This document shows positions 1 through 8,139 of a stretch of 64,000 nt of DNA, one piece after another. Source of the stretch: Cupriavidus consociatus (GTDB lineage Bacteria > Pseudomonadota > Gammaproteobacteria > Burkholderiales > Burkholderiaceae). The stretch covers positions 1-64,000 of the forward strand of contig NZ_JAGIQA010000030.1 in NCBI RefSeq assembly GCF_017814975.1, given 5' to 3'. How positions within the stretch are numbered: the first letter of the stretch is position 1; each line of letters begins with the position of its first letter. The notes under the pieces were generated by a model that saw nothing but the letters and a program-made list of their open reading frames with translations, was not told where the DNA came from and did not search any database. The position numbers and the translations under genes were made by a program.

Positions 1-501
1 CTGATCATCGTCACGCCGCTGGGCCTCGATGCCACCACCAGCGCGCTGCAGCAGGGCCTGGACCCGGCCCGCACCGTTGCCATCGACACGCTGCTGCCGT
101 TCGAGGCCACCAGGCGCCGCACGCTGATGACCACACCGGCCACCAGCGCCGCCGCGCGTGATGCCGCGCATGGCCTCTTTGCCAGCGACGGCGTGCCGGT
201 CACGCTGATCCGCGACTCGGCCGGCTTTGTCGCCCAGCGCGTGCTCTGCTGCATCATCAATATCGCCAGCGATATCGCCCAGCAGCGCATCGCCACGCCG
301 GCGGACATCGACCTTGCCGTGAACCTCGGCCTCGGCTACCCGAAGGGCCCACTGGCGCTCGGCGACGCGGTCGGCCCGCAGCTGGTGCTCGAGACGCTGC
401 GCAACATGGAAGCGCTGACCGGCGACATGCGCTACCGCCCGAGCCCGTGGCTGTGGCGCCGTGCCGGCCTCGGCCAGTCGCTGCTGGCCGAAGAACAGTA
501 A
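1..501 (+). CDS. 3-hydroxyacyl-CoA dehydrogenase, C-terminal part (5' end outside window)
   Basis: The frame is open from base 1 to a TAA at 499-501, so only about the last 166 codons are present. The visible part resembles the C-terminal dimerisation domain of NAD-dependent 3-hydroxyacyl-CoA dehydrogenases: the segment RDSAGFVAQRVL near residue 70, then a helix-rich stretch with DIDLAVNLGLGYPKGPLALGD. Family members oxidise 3-hydroxyacyl-CoA to 3-ketoacyl-CoA in beta-oxidation. The next gene, an enoyl-CoA hydratase, follows after 32 bp on the same strand, which fits consecutive steps in one operon. The NAD-binding domain is outside the window, so substrate range cannot be judged. Confidence 0.85.
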   Translation: MIIVTPLGLDATTSALQQGLDPARTVAIDTLLPFEATRRRTLMTTPATSAAARDAAHGLFASDGVPVTLIRDSAGFVAQRVLCCIINIASDIAQQRIATPADIDLAVNLGLGYPKGPLALGDAVGPQLVLETLRNMEALTGDMRYRPSPWLWRRAGLGQSLLAEEQ

Positions 502-533
502 GCCCGTTTCCTGCCGTTTTCAGAGTCGCCCCC

Positions 534-1313
534 ATGCCCGCACAACTGCTTTCCGAACGCGTCGATTCGACGCTGGTCCTGACCATCTCGAACCCCGAGG
601 CGCGCAACGCGCTGCACCCGGACATCTATGCAGGCTCCAAGGCGGCGCTGGACGCGGCCGCCGCCGACGCTTCGATCCGCGCGGTGATCTTCACCGGCGC
701 CGACGGCATGTTCTGCGCCGGCGGCAACCTGAACCGGCTGCTGGGCAACCGCAGCCAGCCGCCCGAGGTGCAGGCCGCCAGCATCGAGGTGCTGAACGGC
801 TTTATCCGTTCGCTGCACGCCTTTCCCAAGCCGATCATCGCGGCGGTGGAAGGCGCGGCCGCCGGCGCGGGCCTGTCGCTGGTGCTGGCATGCGACTTCG
901 TGGTCGCGGCCAGCGATGCCAAGTTCGTAATGGCCTACGTTTCGGTCGGGCTCACGCCCGATGGCGGCGGCTCGTACGAACTGGCGCGCGCGCTGCCGCG
1001 CCAGCTCGCCAGCGAGCTGATGATGGAAGGCAAGCCGATCAGCGGCGAGCGGCTGGCCCAGTTTGGCCTCGTCAACCGCGTCACGCCGCCGGGCGAGGCG
1101 CTGGCCGAGTCGCTGCGCCTGGCCGCAGGGCTGGCCAAGCAATCGCCGCATGCGGTCGGCCGCATCAAAGGCCTGATCAACCATGCGGCCACGGCTTCGC
1201 TCGACGAGCACCTGCTGGCCGAGCGTGACAACTTTGTCGCCGCGCTGCATCACCCGGATGGCGGCGAAGGCATCAGCGCCTTCCTGGAGAAGCGCAAGCC
1301 GCAGTACCGCTGA
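534..1313 (+). CDS. enoyl-CoA hydratase/isomerase family protein
   Basis: A 259-residue crotonase-fold protein, the usual length. Oxyanion-hole motifs are visible as CAGGNL (residues 61-66) and AAVEGAAAGAG (103-113). The active-site loop SVGLTPDGGGS carries Asp rather than the glutamate arrangement of classical hydratases, as in PaaG-like members, so isomerase or ring-type activity is possible. The ATG at 534 gives the canonical N-terminus; the frame is open upstream but that part overlaps the preceding gene. It lies 32 bp after the hydroxyacyl-CoA dehydrogenase and about 80 bp before a phosphatase. Function in acyl-CoA degradation is inferred; the substrate is unknown. Confidence 0.9.
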   Translation: MPAQLLSERVDSTLVLTISNPEARNALHPDIYAGSKAALDAAAADASIRAVIFTGADGMFCAGGNLNRLLGNRSQPPEVQAASIEVLNGFIRSLHAFPKPIIAAVEGAAAGAGLSLVLACDFVVAASDAKFVMAYVSVGLTPDGGGSYELARALPRQLASELMMEGKPISGERLAQFGLVNRVTPPGEALAESLRLAAGLAKQSPHAVGRIKGLINHAATASLDEHLLAERDNFVAALHHPDGGEGISAFLEKRKPQYR

Positions 1314-1394
1314 CAGATTCGGACGGGCCGCTGCCCGTCTTCATGGCAAGCCCGCGGCAGACGGACACGCCAGCACAACTCAAGGAGACAACGC

Positions 1395-2120
1395 ATGGAA
1401 TTGCCGCCGTCCTCGCGTCGCCGCATCTACCTGATGCGGCACGGCGCCGTCTCGTATTTCGATGAAACCGGGCGACCCGCGCTGCCGGAAATGGTCCCGC
1501 TCAACGAGACCGGCCGCATGCAGGCCACCGCCGCCGGGCGCGCCTTTGCCGCCGAGCAGATCCGTTTCGATCGCGTCATCGTCAGCGGCCTGCCGCGCAC
1601 CGTGGAGACCGCCGAACGCGTGCTGGCCGAACTGCCCGGAATGGACGGCGTGGTGCCCGAGATCTGGCCCGAATTCCAGGAGATCCGAGGCGGCGATCTG
1701 TCCGCGATCGCCGACGCCGACCTGCGCGACGCCTTCGTCGGCGCCTTCGAAGGCGAGGTCCCGGAAGACAAGCGTTTTCTCAACGGCGAAACCATCGGCG
1801 CCTTTCTCGACCGCGTGCTGCCCGGGCTGGATCGCCTGCGTGCCGACCCGGAATGGGACACCCTGCTGATGGTGCTGCACGGCGGCACCAACCGCGCCAT
1901 CCTGTCGCAGGCCATCACCTGCGGGCGGCGCGTGCTGTTCGGCTCGCTGCTGCAGACCGCGGGCTGCATCAATGTGCTAGACATGGGCGACGGCCCGCTC
2001 GACTGGGTGGTCCGCATGACCAACTACTCGCCCCCCACCCCCGTCCACAGCGGCTCGCGCCACACCACCATGGAAGTGCTGCTGCACCAGTATTTGCGCG
2101 GACGCCAGCCGGCCGCCTGA
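1395..2120 (+). CDS. histidine phosphatase family protein
   Basis: 241 residues with the N-terminal RHG signature (Arg15-His16-Gly17, the phosphorylated histidine). The second catalytic histidine is in the downstream VLHGGTNRAIL segment. This is the phosphoglycerate-mutase-like fold of branch 1 histidine phosphatases. A purine-rich AAGGAG ribosome site lies just before the ATG at 1395. The gene sits between an enoyl-CoA hydratase and an APH-type phosphotransferase on the same strand, so it may act on a phosphorylated intermediate of the same acyl pathway. That is inference; members of this family act on very different substrates. Confidence 0.88.
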   Translation: MELPPSSRRRIYLMRHGAVSYFDETGRPALPEMVPLNETGRMQATAAGRAFAAEQIRFDRVIVSGLPRTVETAERVLAELPGMDGVVPEIWPEFQEIRGGDLSAIADADLRDAFVGAFEGEVPEDKRFLNGETIGAFLDRVLPGLDRLRADPEWDTLLMVLHGGTNRAILSQAITCGRRVLFGSLLQTAGCINVLDMGDGPLDWVVRMTNYSPPTPVHSGSRHTTMEVLLHQYLRGRQPAA

Positions 2121-2173
2121 GTCACCCTAGCCATCCAACCGAACCCGAACAGAAAACCAACGGAGACAGCAGC

Positions 2174-3250
2174 ATGACGAGCAACGTATCGCACTTCGAG
2201 GGCACACGCCCGGTGGCAGACCAGCAGCGCTTCGACACCGGCGCGCTGGAAGCCTGGATGCGCCAGCACGTGGAGGGCTTTGCCGGCCCGCTGACCGTCG
2301 AGCAGTTCAAGGGCGGGCAATCCAACCCGACCTTCAAGCTGGTCACGCCGGGCCAGACCTACGTAATGCGCGCCAAGCCCGGCCCCAAAAGCAAGCTGCT
2401 GCCGTCGGCACATGCCATCGAGCGCGAATACCGCGTAATGGCCGCCCTCGCCGGCACCGACGTGCCGGTGGCGCGCATGTACGCGCTGTGCGAAGACGAA
2501 TCGGTGATTGGCCGCGCCTTCTACATCATGGAGTTCGTCGCCGGCCGGGTGCTGTGGGACCAGTCGCTGCCGGACATGACCAATGCCGAGCGCAGTGCCA
2601 TCTATGACGAGATGAATCGCGTCATCGCCGCGCTGCATACCGTCGACTACAACGCCATTGGCCTGGGGGACTACGGCAAGCCAGGCAACTACTTCCAGCG
2701 CCAGATCGAGCGTTGGACCAAGCAATACAAGCTGTCGGAAACCGAGTCGATCCCGGCCATGGATGCGCTGATGGACTGGCTGCCGCAGCATATTCCGCAG
2801 GAAGACGCGGACCTGACGGCCATCGTCCATGGCGATTACCGGCTCGACAACCTGATGTTCCATCCGACCGAGCCGCGTGTGCTGGCGGTGCTGGACTGGG
2901 AACTGTCCACGCTGGGGCATCCGATGGCGGACTTCAGCTACCACTGCATGAGCTGGCATATCGCGCCGGGGCAGTTCCGCGGGATTGCGGGGCTGGACTA
3001 TGCGGGGTTGGGGATTCCGGACGAGGCAACGTATCGCCGCAAGTACGAGCAGCGCACCGGGCGCGCAATCACTGGCGACTGGAATTTCTATCTGGCCTTC
3101 AGCATGTTCCGTATTGCCGGGATTCTGCAAGGGATCATGAAGCGCGTGGTCGATGGGACGGCTTCGTCGGCGCAGGCTACCGATGCGGGTAAGCGGGCGC
3201 GGCCGATGGCGGAGATGGGGTGGGAGTATGCGAAGAAGGCTAAGGGGTGA
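2174..3250 (+). CDS. phosphotransferase family protein (APH / ACAD10-11 kinase-like)
   Basis: 358 residues with the aminoglycoside-phosphotransferase/choline-kinase fold. The catalytic loop is IVHGDYRLDNLMFHP and the metal-binding loop VLDWELSTLGHP, supplying the expected Asp-Asn and Asp residues. Bacterial homologues of this length resemble the kinase domain of ACAD10/ACAD11, which phosphorylates 4-hydroxyacyl-CoA for degradation by a partner acyl-CoA dehydrogenase. Here it follows beta-oxidation genes and a phosphatase. The ATG at 2174 follows an ACGGAGACAGC ribosome site; longer in-frame extensions overlap the previous gene and are not credible. A role in acyl-CoA catabolism rather than drug resistance is the likelier reading. 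Confidence 0.87.
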   Translation: MTSNVSHFEGTRPVADQQRFDTGALEAWMRQHVEGFAGPLTVEQFKGGQSNPTFKLVTPGQTYVMRAKPGPKSKLLPSAHAIEREYRVMAALAGTDVPVARMYALCEDESVIGRAFYIMEFVAGRVLWDQSLPDMTNAERSAIYDEMNRVIAALHTVDYNAIGLGDYGKPGNYFQRQIERWTKQYKLSETESIPAMDALMDWLPQHIPQEDADLTAIVHGDYRLDNLMFHPTEPRVLAVLDWELSTLGHPMADFSYHCMSWHIAPGQFRGIAGLDYAGLGIPDEATYRRKYEQRTGRAITGDWNFYLAFSMFRIAGILQGIMKRVVDGTASSAQATDAGKRARPMAEMGWEYAKKAKG

Positions 3251-3304
3251 TTGTTTTGGCGCTGGGTGGCCGTTGGTGACATGCTTTCGGTCGCTTGGAG
3301 CGTT

Positions 3305-3614
3305 GTGGTCGCTCGCTATTGGTGACATGCTGTCGGCCTTTGAACCGCCTGGTTCCGCCCTCCTGGGCGGGTAACTTTTTGGCCGAGCGACAAAAAGTCA
3401 CCAAAAAGCGCGTTACTGCCCTGCGGGCGGCCACTTTTATCGTAGTGGCCGGGGGCTTTCATACGGGGCTTTGCTTCGTTGCAGAGCAGGACTGCCTGAC
3501 GCCGTGGTGCGCCACGGTGGCTCGGATTGATGCGGTGTTTGAACGAGCCCAGAGCCGTGAGTGGCCCCTGCTGCTTGGGTCAACGCAGGAACGCCTACGG
3601 CTGCGCTGCGCGCC
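3305..3614 (+). repeat. left arm of long inverted repeat
   Basis: This arm reads, in order, GTGACATGCTGTCGG, GCCTGGTTCCGCCCT, CTTTTTGGCCGAGCG, AAAAAGTCACCAAAAAGCGC, TTATCGTAGTGG, AGCAGGACTGCCTGACGCC, GCGCCACGGTGGCTCGGATT, GATGCGGTGTTTGAACGAGC and GGCTGCGCTGCGCGC. The same blocks recur in the same order on the minus strand at 3893-4203. By eye most positions agree, roughly 85-90%, with only small insertions. Confidence 0.9.
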
Positions 3615-3714
3615 GGCAGTATCTCAGGTCAGAGGCCCGGGCACGGAATGCGTCGCTACGCTCGCTTGGCGCTATCGCGGGTGAACCCGCAAGCTTTTCC
3701 CTGCCGCTTGCGCT

Positions 3715-3754
3715 CCCCTCTCCCGCTTGCGGGAGAGGGGCCGGGGGTGAGGGC
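3715..3754 (+). repeat. palindromic intergenic repeat, copy A
   Basis: The perfect palindrome CCCCTCTCCCGC-TT-GCGGGAGAGGGG is followed by an asymmetric tail CCGGGGGTGAGGGC. It sits in the spacer of the long inverted repeat. The same unit, with the same tail, recurs at 17713, 17810, 35782 and 35864; core-only copies are at 17646 and 27011. The form is that of a REP-type element. Confidence 0.85.
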
Positions 3755-3892
3755 CGGAGCCCCCACGAAGTAATGCCAGCCAATTTCCCGCTGATGCGCC
3801 AGACCTTCGTATGGACGAGCCACGTCGCCAAGCGCGCGACGCCAAGTCCGAAGCGCAAGCCAGGACATGGACGCCAGCTCCGCCACGTTAGG

Positions 3893-4203
3893 GCCCGCGC
3901 GCAGCGCAGCCGAAGGCGTCCCTACGTTGCCGTCAGCAGCAGGAGCCACCCACAGCTCCGGGCTCGTTCAAACACCGCATCAATCCGAGCCACCGTGGCG
4001 CACCAAGGCGTCAGGCAGTCCTGCTATGTGAGGAAGCGCAGCCCCGTACGAAAGCCGTCGTCCACTACGATAAGAGTGGCCGCCCGCAAGGGCAGTAAGG
4101 CGCTTTTTGGTGACTTTTTGGCGCTCGGCCAAAAAGTGACCCGCCCAGCAGGGCGGAACCAGGCGCTTCAACAGCCGACAGCATGTCACAAACAGCGACC
4201 ACG
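3893..4203 (-). repeat. right arm of long inverted repeat
   Basis: Reverse-complement counterpart of 3305-3614. Read on the minus strand it gives the same series of blocks, starting with GTGACATGCTGTCGG and the GCCTGGTTCCGCCCT box. It ends 26 bp before the stop codon of the gamma-glutamyltransferase gene, so a transcript of either convergent gene that ran through would fold into a very long hairpin. Confidence 0.9.
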
Positions 4204-4229
4204 CTAGCAGCACGTGAAAACCGCCCCCC

Positions 4230-6125
4230 TTAATCCCCCACCGCCACCCCCTCCCTCCGCGGATCAGCCCCACCAGCCCAAACCACCTTCCCATCCGGGC
4301 CCTGCCGCCGCACGATAGCCTGCGTCCCGCTGGTCATCTCGATCTCCGCCACCTGGTGCCCACGCTGCTGCAGCGCCTGCACCAGCCCCGGCGACACCAG
4401 CCCCTTTTCCACTTCAGTAGGCCCGTTCCGGCTGCCAAAGTTACCCATCCCGATCGCAGCCTGCGGATCCATGTTCCAGTCCAGCATGCCGACCAGCGTC
4501 TTGGACACATACTCGATGATCTGCGAGCCGCCGGGCGAACCGACCGTGGCCACCAGTTGCCCGGTCTGGCGGTCAAACACCAGCGTAGGCGCCATCGACG
4601 AACGCGGCCGCTTGCCCGGCTCGACGCGATTGGCCACCGGCTTGCCGTTCTCGCTCGGCACGAAGGAGAAGTCGGTCAGCTGGTTGTTCAGCATGAACCC
4701 ACGCACCATCAGATGCGAGCCGAAGTACGACTCGATCGTCGTGGTCATCGAGATCGCGCCGCCGCGGTCATCGACCGCGACAATCTGCGAGGTGGAGATG
4801 CGCGGTGGCGAGCGGTCCGGGGCGTACGCCACCGCAGGCCCCGGCGGCACGCCTGGCTGCGCCTTGCCCATGCTCTTGTCGCCGATCAGCTCGGCGCGTG
4901 ACGCGAGGTAGTTCGGGTTGACCAGGCCGGCTACATCGATCTGCACGAAATCGGCATCCGCTACGTACAGGCCGCGGTCGGCATAGGCCAGGCGGTCAGC
5001 TTCGGAAATGGCGTGGACCGCGTCCGGATTGGCTTCCACCTGCGCGGGCGTGTTGACGTTTTGCGGCTTGAGCGCTGCCAGCGCGTACTTGGGATTCTTG
5101 GTCTCCAGCGCCTGCAGCGTGCCCAGGATCTGCGCAATCGCGATACCGCCCGATGACGGCGGCGGCATGCCGCAGATCTTCCAGCGCTTGTAGTCGGTGC
5201 AGACCGGCACGCGCTGCTTGGCCCGGTAGCCCCGCAGGTCCGCCATCGACAGCGAGCCCCGATTGTTGCTGCCGTTGACCTTGGCGACGATGTCCTGCGC
5301 GATCGGGCCACCGTACAGCACGCCCGCGCCGCGACGCGCGATATCGCGCAGCGTCTGGGCGAGCTTGGGGTTCTTCAGCACCGTGCCGGCCGGCTTGGGC
5401 TTGCCCTGCGCATCGAGGAAATACGCGGCCATCTCCGGCGAGTTGGCCAGGAACTTGTCGGCGGCCACTTGCGTGTACAGGCGCTGCGAGATCGGGAAGC
5501 CCTTCTCCGCCAGCGAGATCGCCGGCTCGAACAGCTTGGCCCACGGCAGGCGCCCGTGCTGCCGATGCGCCATCTCCAGCGCGCGCATGACACCCGGCGT
5601 GCCGACCGAACGCCCGCCGATCTGTGCCTCGCTGAACTCCATCGGCTTGCCGTCGGGCCGCATGAACAGGTCTTCAGTGGCCCCTGCGGGGGCGGTCTCG
5701 CGGCCGTCGAAGGCCTGAACGCGCTTGCCGTCCCAGTACATGATGAAGGCGCCGCCACCGATGCCGGTGGCCTGCGGCTCGACCAGCGTCAGCACGGCCT
5801 GCATGGCGATGGCGGCATCGATGGCCGAGCCGCCCTGGCGCAGCATGGCGCGCCCGGCCTCGCTCGCCAGCGGATTGGCCGCGGCGGCCATATAGCGCTG
5901 CGCATAGACCGTCGACATGCCGGCGCGGTAGCCGGAAGCGACCTCCGGGGCAGGCGGCATGGCTGCCGCGGGCGCTGCCGCTGCCGGGGGGGCGGCAGCT
6001 GGCGCAGCCGTTGCGGCGGGCGTCCCTGTCCCTCCGCCCTGCGTTCCACACGCGGCAAGCAACGCGGCCGTAGTCAGGGCCAGCGTGCTGCGCCACACCA
6101 TCGAATCGAGGTCAATGCGGGCCAT
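4230..6125 (-). CDS. ggt: gamma-glutamyltransferase, lipoprotein form
   Basis: 631 residues. A lipoprotein signal peptide ends in the lipobox LAAC with Cys26, followed by an Ala/Pro-rich linker to about residue 60. The enzyme domain shows EPQATGIGGGAF, GMPPPSSGGIA and LNNQLTDFS. Family members are autoprocessed before a threonine that becomes the nucleophile of the small subunit; here it aligns with Thr445 in RISTSQIVAVDD. The usual Thr-Thr-His context is Thr-Ser-Gln, which is unusual. The ATG at 6125 has AGGAGA upstream; longer starts would spoil the signal peptide. Probable role: cleavage of glutathione or other gamma-glutamyl compounds at the envelope. A decayed relative lies at 28.7-29.9 kb. 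Confidence 0.9.
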   Translation of the reverse strand: MARIDLDSMVWRSTLALTTAALLAACGTQGGGTGTPAATAAPAAAPPAAAAPAAAMPPAPEVASGYRAGMSTVYAQRYMAAAANPLASEAGRAMLRQGGSAIDAAIAMQAVLTLVEPQATGIGGGAFIMYWDGKRVQAFDGRETAPAGATEDLFMRPDGKPMEFSEAQIGGRSVGTPGVMRALEMAHRQHGRLPWAKLFEPAISLAEKGFPISQRLYTQVAADKFLANSPEMAAYFLDAQGKPKPAGTVLKNPKLAQTLRDIARRGAGVLYGGPIAQDIVAKVNGSNNRGSLSMADLRGYRAKQRVPVCTDYKRWKICGMPPPSSGGIAIAQILGTLQALETKNPKYALAALKPQNVNTPAQVEANPDAVHAISEADRLAYADRGLYVADADFVQIDVAGLVNPNYLASRAELIGDKSMGKAQPGVPPGPAVAYAPDRSPPRISTSQIVAVDDRGGAISMTTTIESYFGSHLMVRGFMLNNQLTDFSFVPSENGKPVANRVEPGKRPRSSMAPTLVFDRQTGQLVATVGSPGGSQIIEYVSKTLVGMLDWNMDPQAAIGMGNFGSRNGPTEVEKGLVSPGLVQALQQRGHQVAEIEMTSGTQAIVRRQGPDGKVVWAGGADPRREGVAVGD

Positions 6126-6320
6126 GCGATGTCTCCTGGGGAAGGAATCAGGCGATTGTAGTGGCGATCGCCGCATGCGGGGGTCGGGCGAAGTCTGATT
6201 TCCGTCACCTGATTGAGCGTGCAGCGAAAAAAACCAGCCGGTTTAACCCCGCCGGGGACCGTGCGCCGTTTCATGGACAGGCCGACCGGCGTCCTGCCTG
6301 CGGCCCACCAGGAGAACAAC

Positions 6321-8072
6321 ATGCAACTTCGCGCACCGGTCAGGAACACCGTTGGCACCCGGCGGGCCCGGGCCGCCGCTGCCTGCTGCGCCACCGCACT
6401 GGCACTAGCGCTGTCGGCCTGCGGCGGGCATTCACCTTCGCTGACGCAGGCGCCGCAATCCGCTCCGCCGGCCCCGGCGCCCGCGCCGGTCCGGGATCAC
6501 GCCGCCGAAGCGGCCAAGGCCGCAAATGCTGCCCCCACGGCCGAAATGCGCGCCATCGCACCCCATGCCCCGCTGGCCATGCCGCGCCCCTACCACCTGC
6601 CGCCACCCCAGGCCGCGGACCGCGAGCGCTATGGCCAGATCGAAGAGAACGGCGTCAGGCTCGTCGCGCTGGCCCCGGTGTCGACCTTCAGCATCGACGT
6701 CGATACCGGCAGCTACAGCAATATGCGCCGCCTGCTCAATGCCGGCCGCCTGCCGCCCGCGGATGCCGTGCGTGTCGAAGAACTGCTGAACTACTTCCCG
6801 TACGACTATGCCCAGCCCGCGGACGGGCGGCCGTTCGCGGTGCACACCGCGCTGGCGCCCGCGCCCTGGCATCCGTCCAACGTGCTGCTGCGCATCGGCA
6901 TCAAGGGCAAGGACATCGCCGGCGGTGCGCTGCCGCCGGCGAACCTGGTGTTCCTGGTCGATGTGTCAGGATCCATGGACTCGCCCGACAAGCTGCCGCT
7001 GCTCAAGTCTTCGCTGAAGCTGCTGGTGAACAAGCTGCGCGCGCAGGACCGCATCACGCTGGTCACCTATGCCGGCGGCACCCGCGTGGCGCTGCCGCCC
7101 ACGCCGGGCAGCGACAAGGCCGCGATCAGCGCCGCCATCGACCAGCTGGTGGCCGGCGGCAGCACTGCCGGCGCCAGCGGCATCGCGCTGGCCTACCAGG
7201 CCGCGCAGCAAAGCTTTATTGCGGGCGGGATCAACCGGGTGTTGCTGGCCACCGACGGCGACTTCAACGTCGGCATCACAGACTTCCGGCAGCTCAAGGG
7301 CATGGTCGAAGAGAAGCGCAAGTCGGGCGTGTCGCTGTCGACGCTGGGCTTCGGCACCGGCAACTACAACGAGCAGCTGATGGAGCAGCTGGCCGATGCC
7401 GGCGACGGCGCGTACTCGTACATCGACAACCTGATGGAGGGCAACAAGGTGCTGGCGAGCGAGATCAGCTCGACGCTGGCCACCATCGCGCGCGACGTGA
7501 AGATCCAGGTGGAATTCAACCCGGCGACGGTGAAGGAATACCGGCTGATCGGCTATGAGAACCGCATGCTGGCGCGCGAGGACTTCAACAATGACAAGGT
7601 CGATGCCGGCGACATTGGCGCGGGCCATACGGTGACCGCGTTGTACGAACTGACGCTGGCCGGCCAACCCGGGCTGGTCGATCCGCTGCGCTACCAGCCC
7701 GCCACGCCCGCGCCCGGCCGCGACGGCGAACTGGCGCATGTGAAACTGCGCTACAAGCTGCCCACGGCCAGCACGAGCCAGCTGATGGATATCGCCGTGG
7801 CGCGGCAGGCGATCCGGCCCCTGGCCCAGGTCGACGACGACTTCCGTTTCTCGGCCGCCGTAGCAGGTTTCGGCCAGGCGCTGCGCGGCGGCAAACACAC
7901 TGGAAGCTGGGGCTACGCCGAGGCACACGCACTGGCGCAAGGCGCGCGCGGCGCCGACCGCTTCGGCTACCGCGGCGAATTCCTCAGGCTGGTCAACCTG
8001 GCGCAAAGCCTGGCAACCAGCAAGCCGGCGGATGCCGGTGCCGCCGCGGTTCCCGAGCGTGCGGCGCGCTGA
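6321..8072 (+). CDS. VWA-domain lipoprotein (YfbK-like)
   Basis: 583 residues. The signal peptide ends in the lipobox LSAC with Cys34, followed by a Pro/Ala-rich linker. A conserved N-terminal block with STFSIDVDTGSYSNMRRLL starts near residue 121, and a von Willebrand A domain begins near 208. Its MIDAS motif is complete: Asp214-x-Ser216-x-Ser218 in FLVDVSGSM. The C-terminal 200 residues match the extension typical of YfbK-like proteins. The start at 6321 has CAGGAG nearby. The protein probably binds a partner at the envelope through a metal ion. The ECF sigma gene begins 67 bp downstream; association of such proteins with ECF factors suggests, but does not prove, a shared signalling role. 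Confidence 0.87.
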   Translation: MQLRAPVRNTVGTRRARAAAACCATALALALSACGGHSPSLTQAPQSAPPAPAPAPVRDHAAEAAKAANAAPTAEMRAIAPHAPLAMPRPYHLPPPQAADRERYGQIEENGVRLVALAPVSTFSIDVDTGSYSNMRRLLNAGRLPPADAVRVEELLNYFPYDYAQPADGRPFAVHTALAPAPWHPSNVLLRIGIKGKDIAGGALPPANLVFLVDVSGSMDSPDKLPLLKSSLKLLVNKLRAQDRITLVTYAGGTRVALPPTPGSDKAAISAAIDQLVAGGSTAGASGIALAYQAAQQSFIAGGINRVLLATDGDFNVGITDFRQLKGMVEEKRKSGVSLSTLGFGTGNYNEQLMEQLADAGDGAYSYIDNLMEGNKVLASEISSTLATIARDVKIQVEFNPATVKEYRLIGYENRMLAREDFNNDKVDAGDIGAGHTVTALYELTLAGQPGLVDPLRYQPATPAPGRDGELAHVKLRYKLPTASTSQLMDIAVARQAIRPLAQVDDDFRFSAAVAGFGQALRGGKHTGSWGYAEAHALAQGARGADRFGYRGEFLRLVNLAQSLATSKPADAGAAAVPERAAR

Positions 8073-8102
8073 CAACGTCCCGGCGCAGGGCGGCGCAGCG
8101 CT

Positions 8103-8132
8103 TTGTCGCCCCGCCCTGCGCTCTCCTATACT
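8103..8132 (+). promoter_or_regulatory. candidate promoter just before the ECF sigma gene
   Basis: TTGTCG and TATACT are separated by 18 bp. The -10-like hexamer ends 7 bp before the ATG at 8140, so a transcript from here would begin at or next to the start codon and be leaderless. No Shine-Dalgarno sequence is visible before that ATG, which is consistent. Motif evidence only. Confidence 0.4.
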
Positions 8133-8139
8133 CGGGCGC

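Larger units (their letters stand above)
3251..4229. other. gene-free stretch holding a long inverted repeat
   Basis: No credible gene is visible in these 979 bp; open frames here give low-complexity products that exist on both strands because of the inverted symmetry. The stretch lies between two convergent genes (phosphotransferase and gamma-glutamyltransferase). It consists of two arms of about 310 bp in opposite orientation around a spacer of about 280 bp with one short palindromic repeat. A partial direct copy of the arm edge (TTGGTGACATGCT) occurs near 3274 and again near 3320. Confidence 0.8.

Noticed and set aside
2174..3250. Aminoglycoside resistance phosphotransferase
   Set aside because: Length and motifs fit the ACAD10/11-like kinase group, and all neighbours belong to acyl-CoA metabolism.
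3527..4207. Hypothetical proteins inside the long inverted repeat
   Set aside because: Similar frames occur on both strands because of the symmetry; products are Arg/Pro-rich without domains and no ribosome site is evident.
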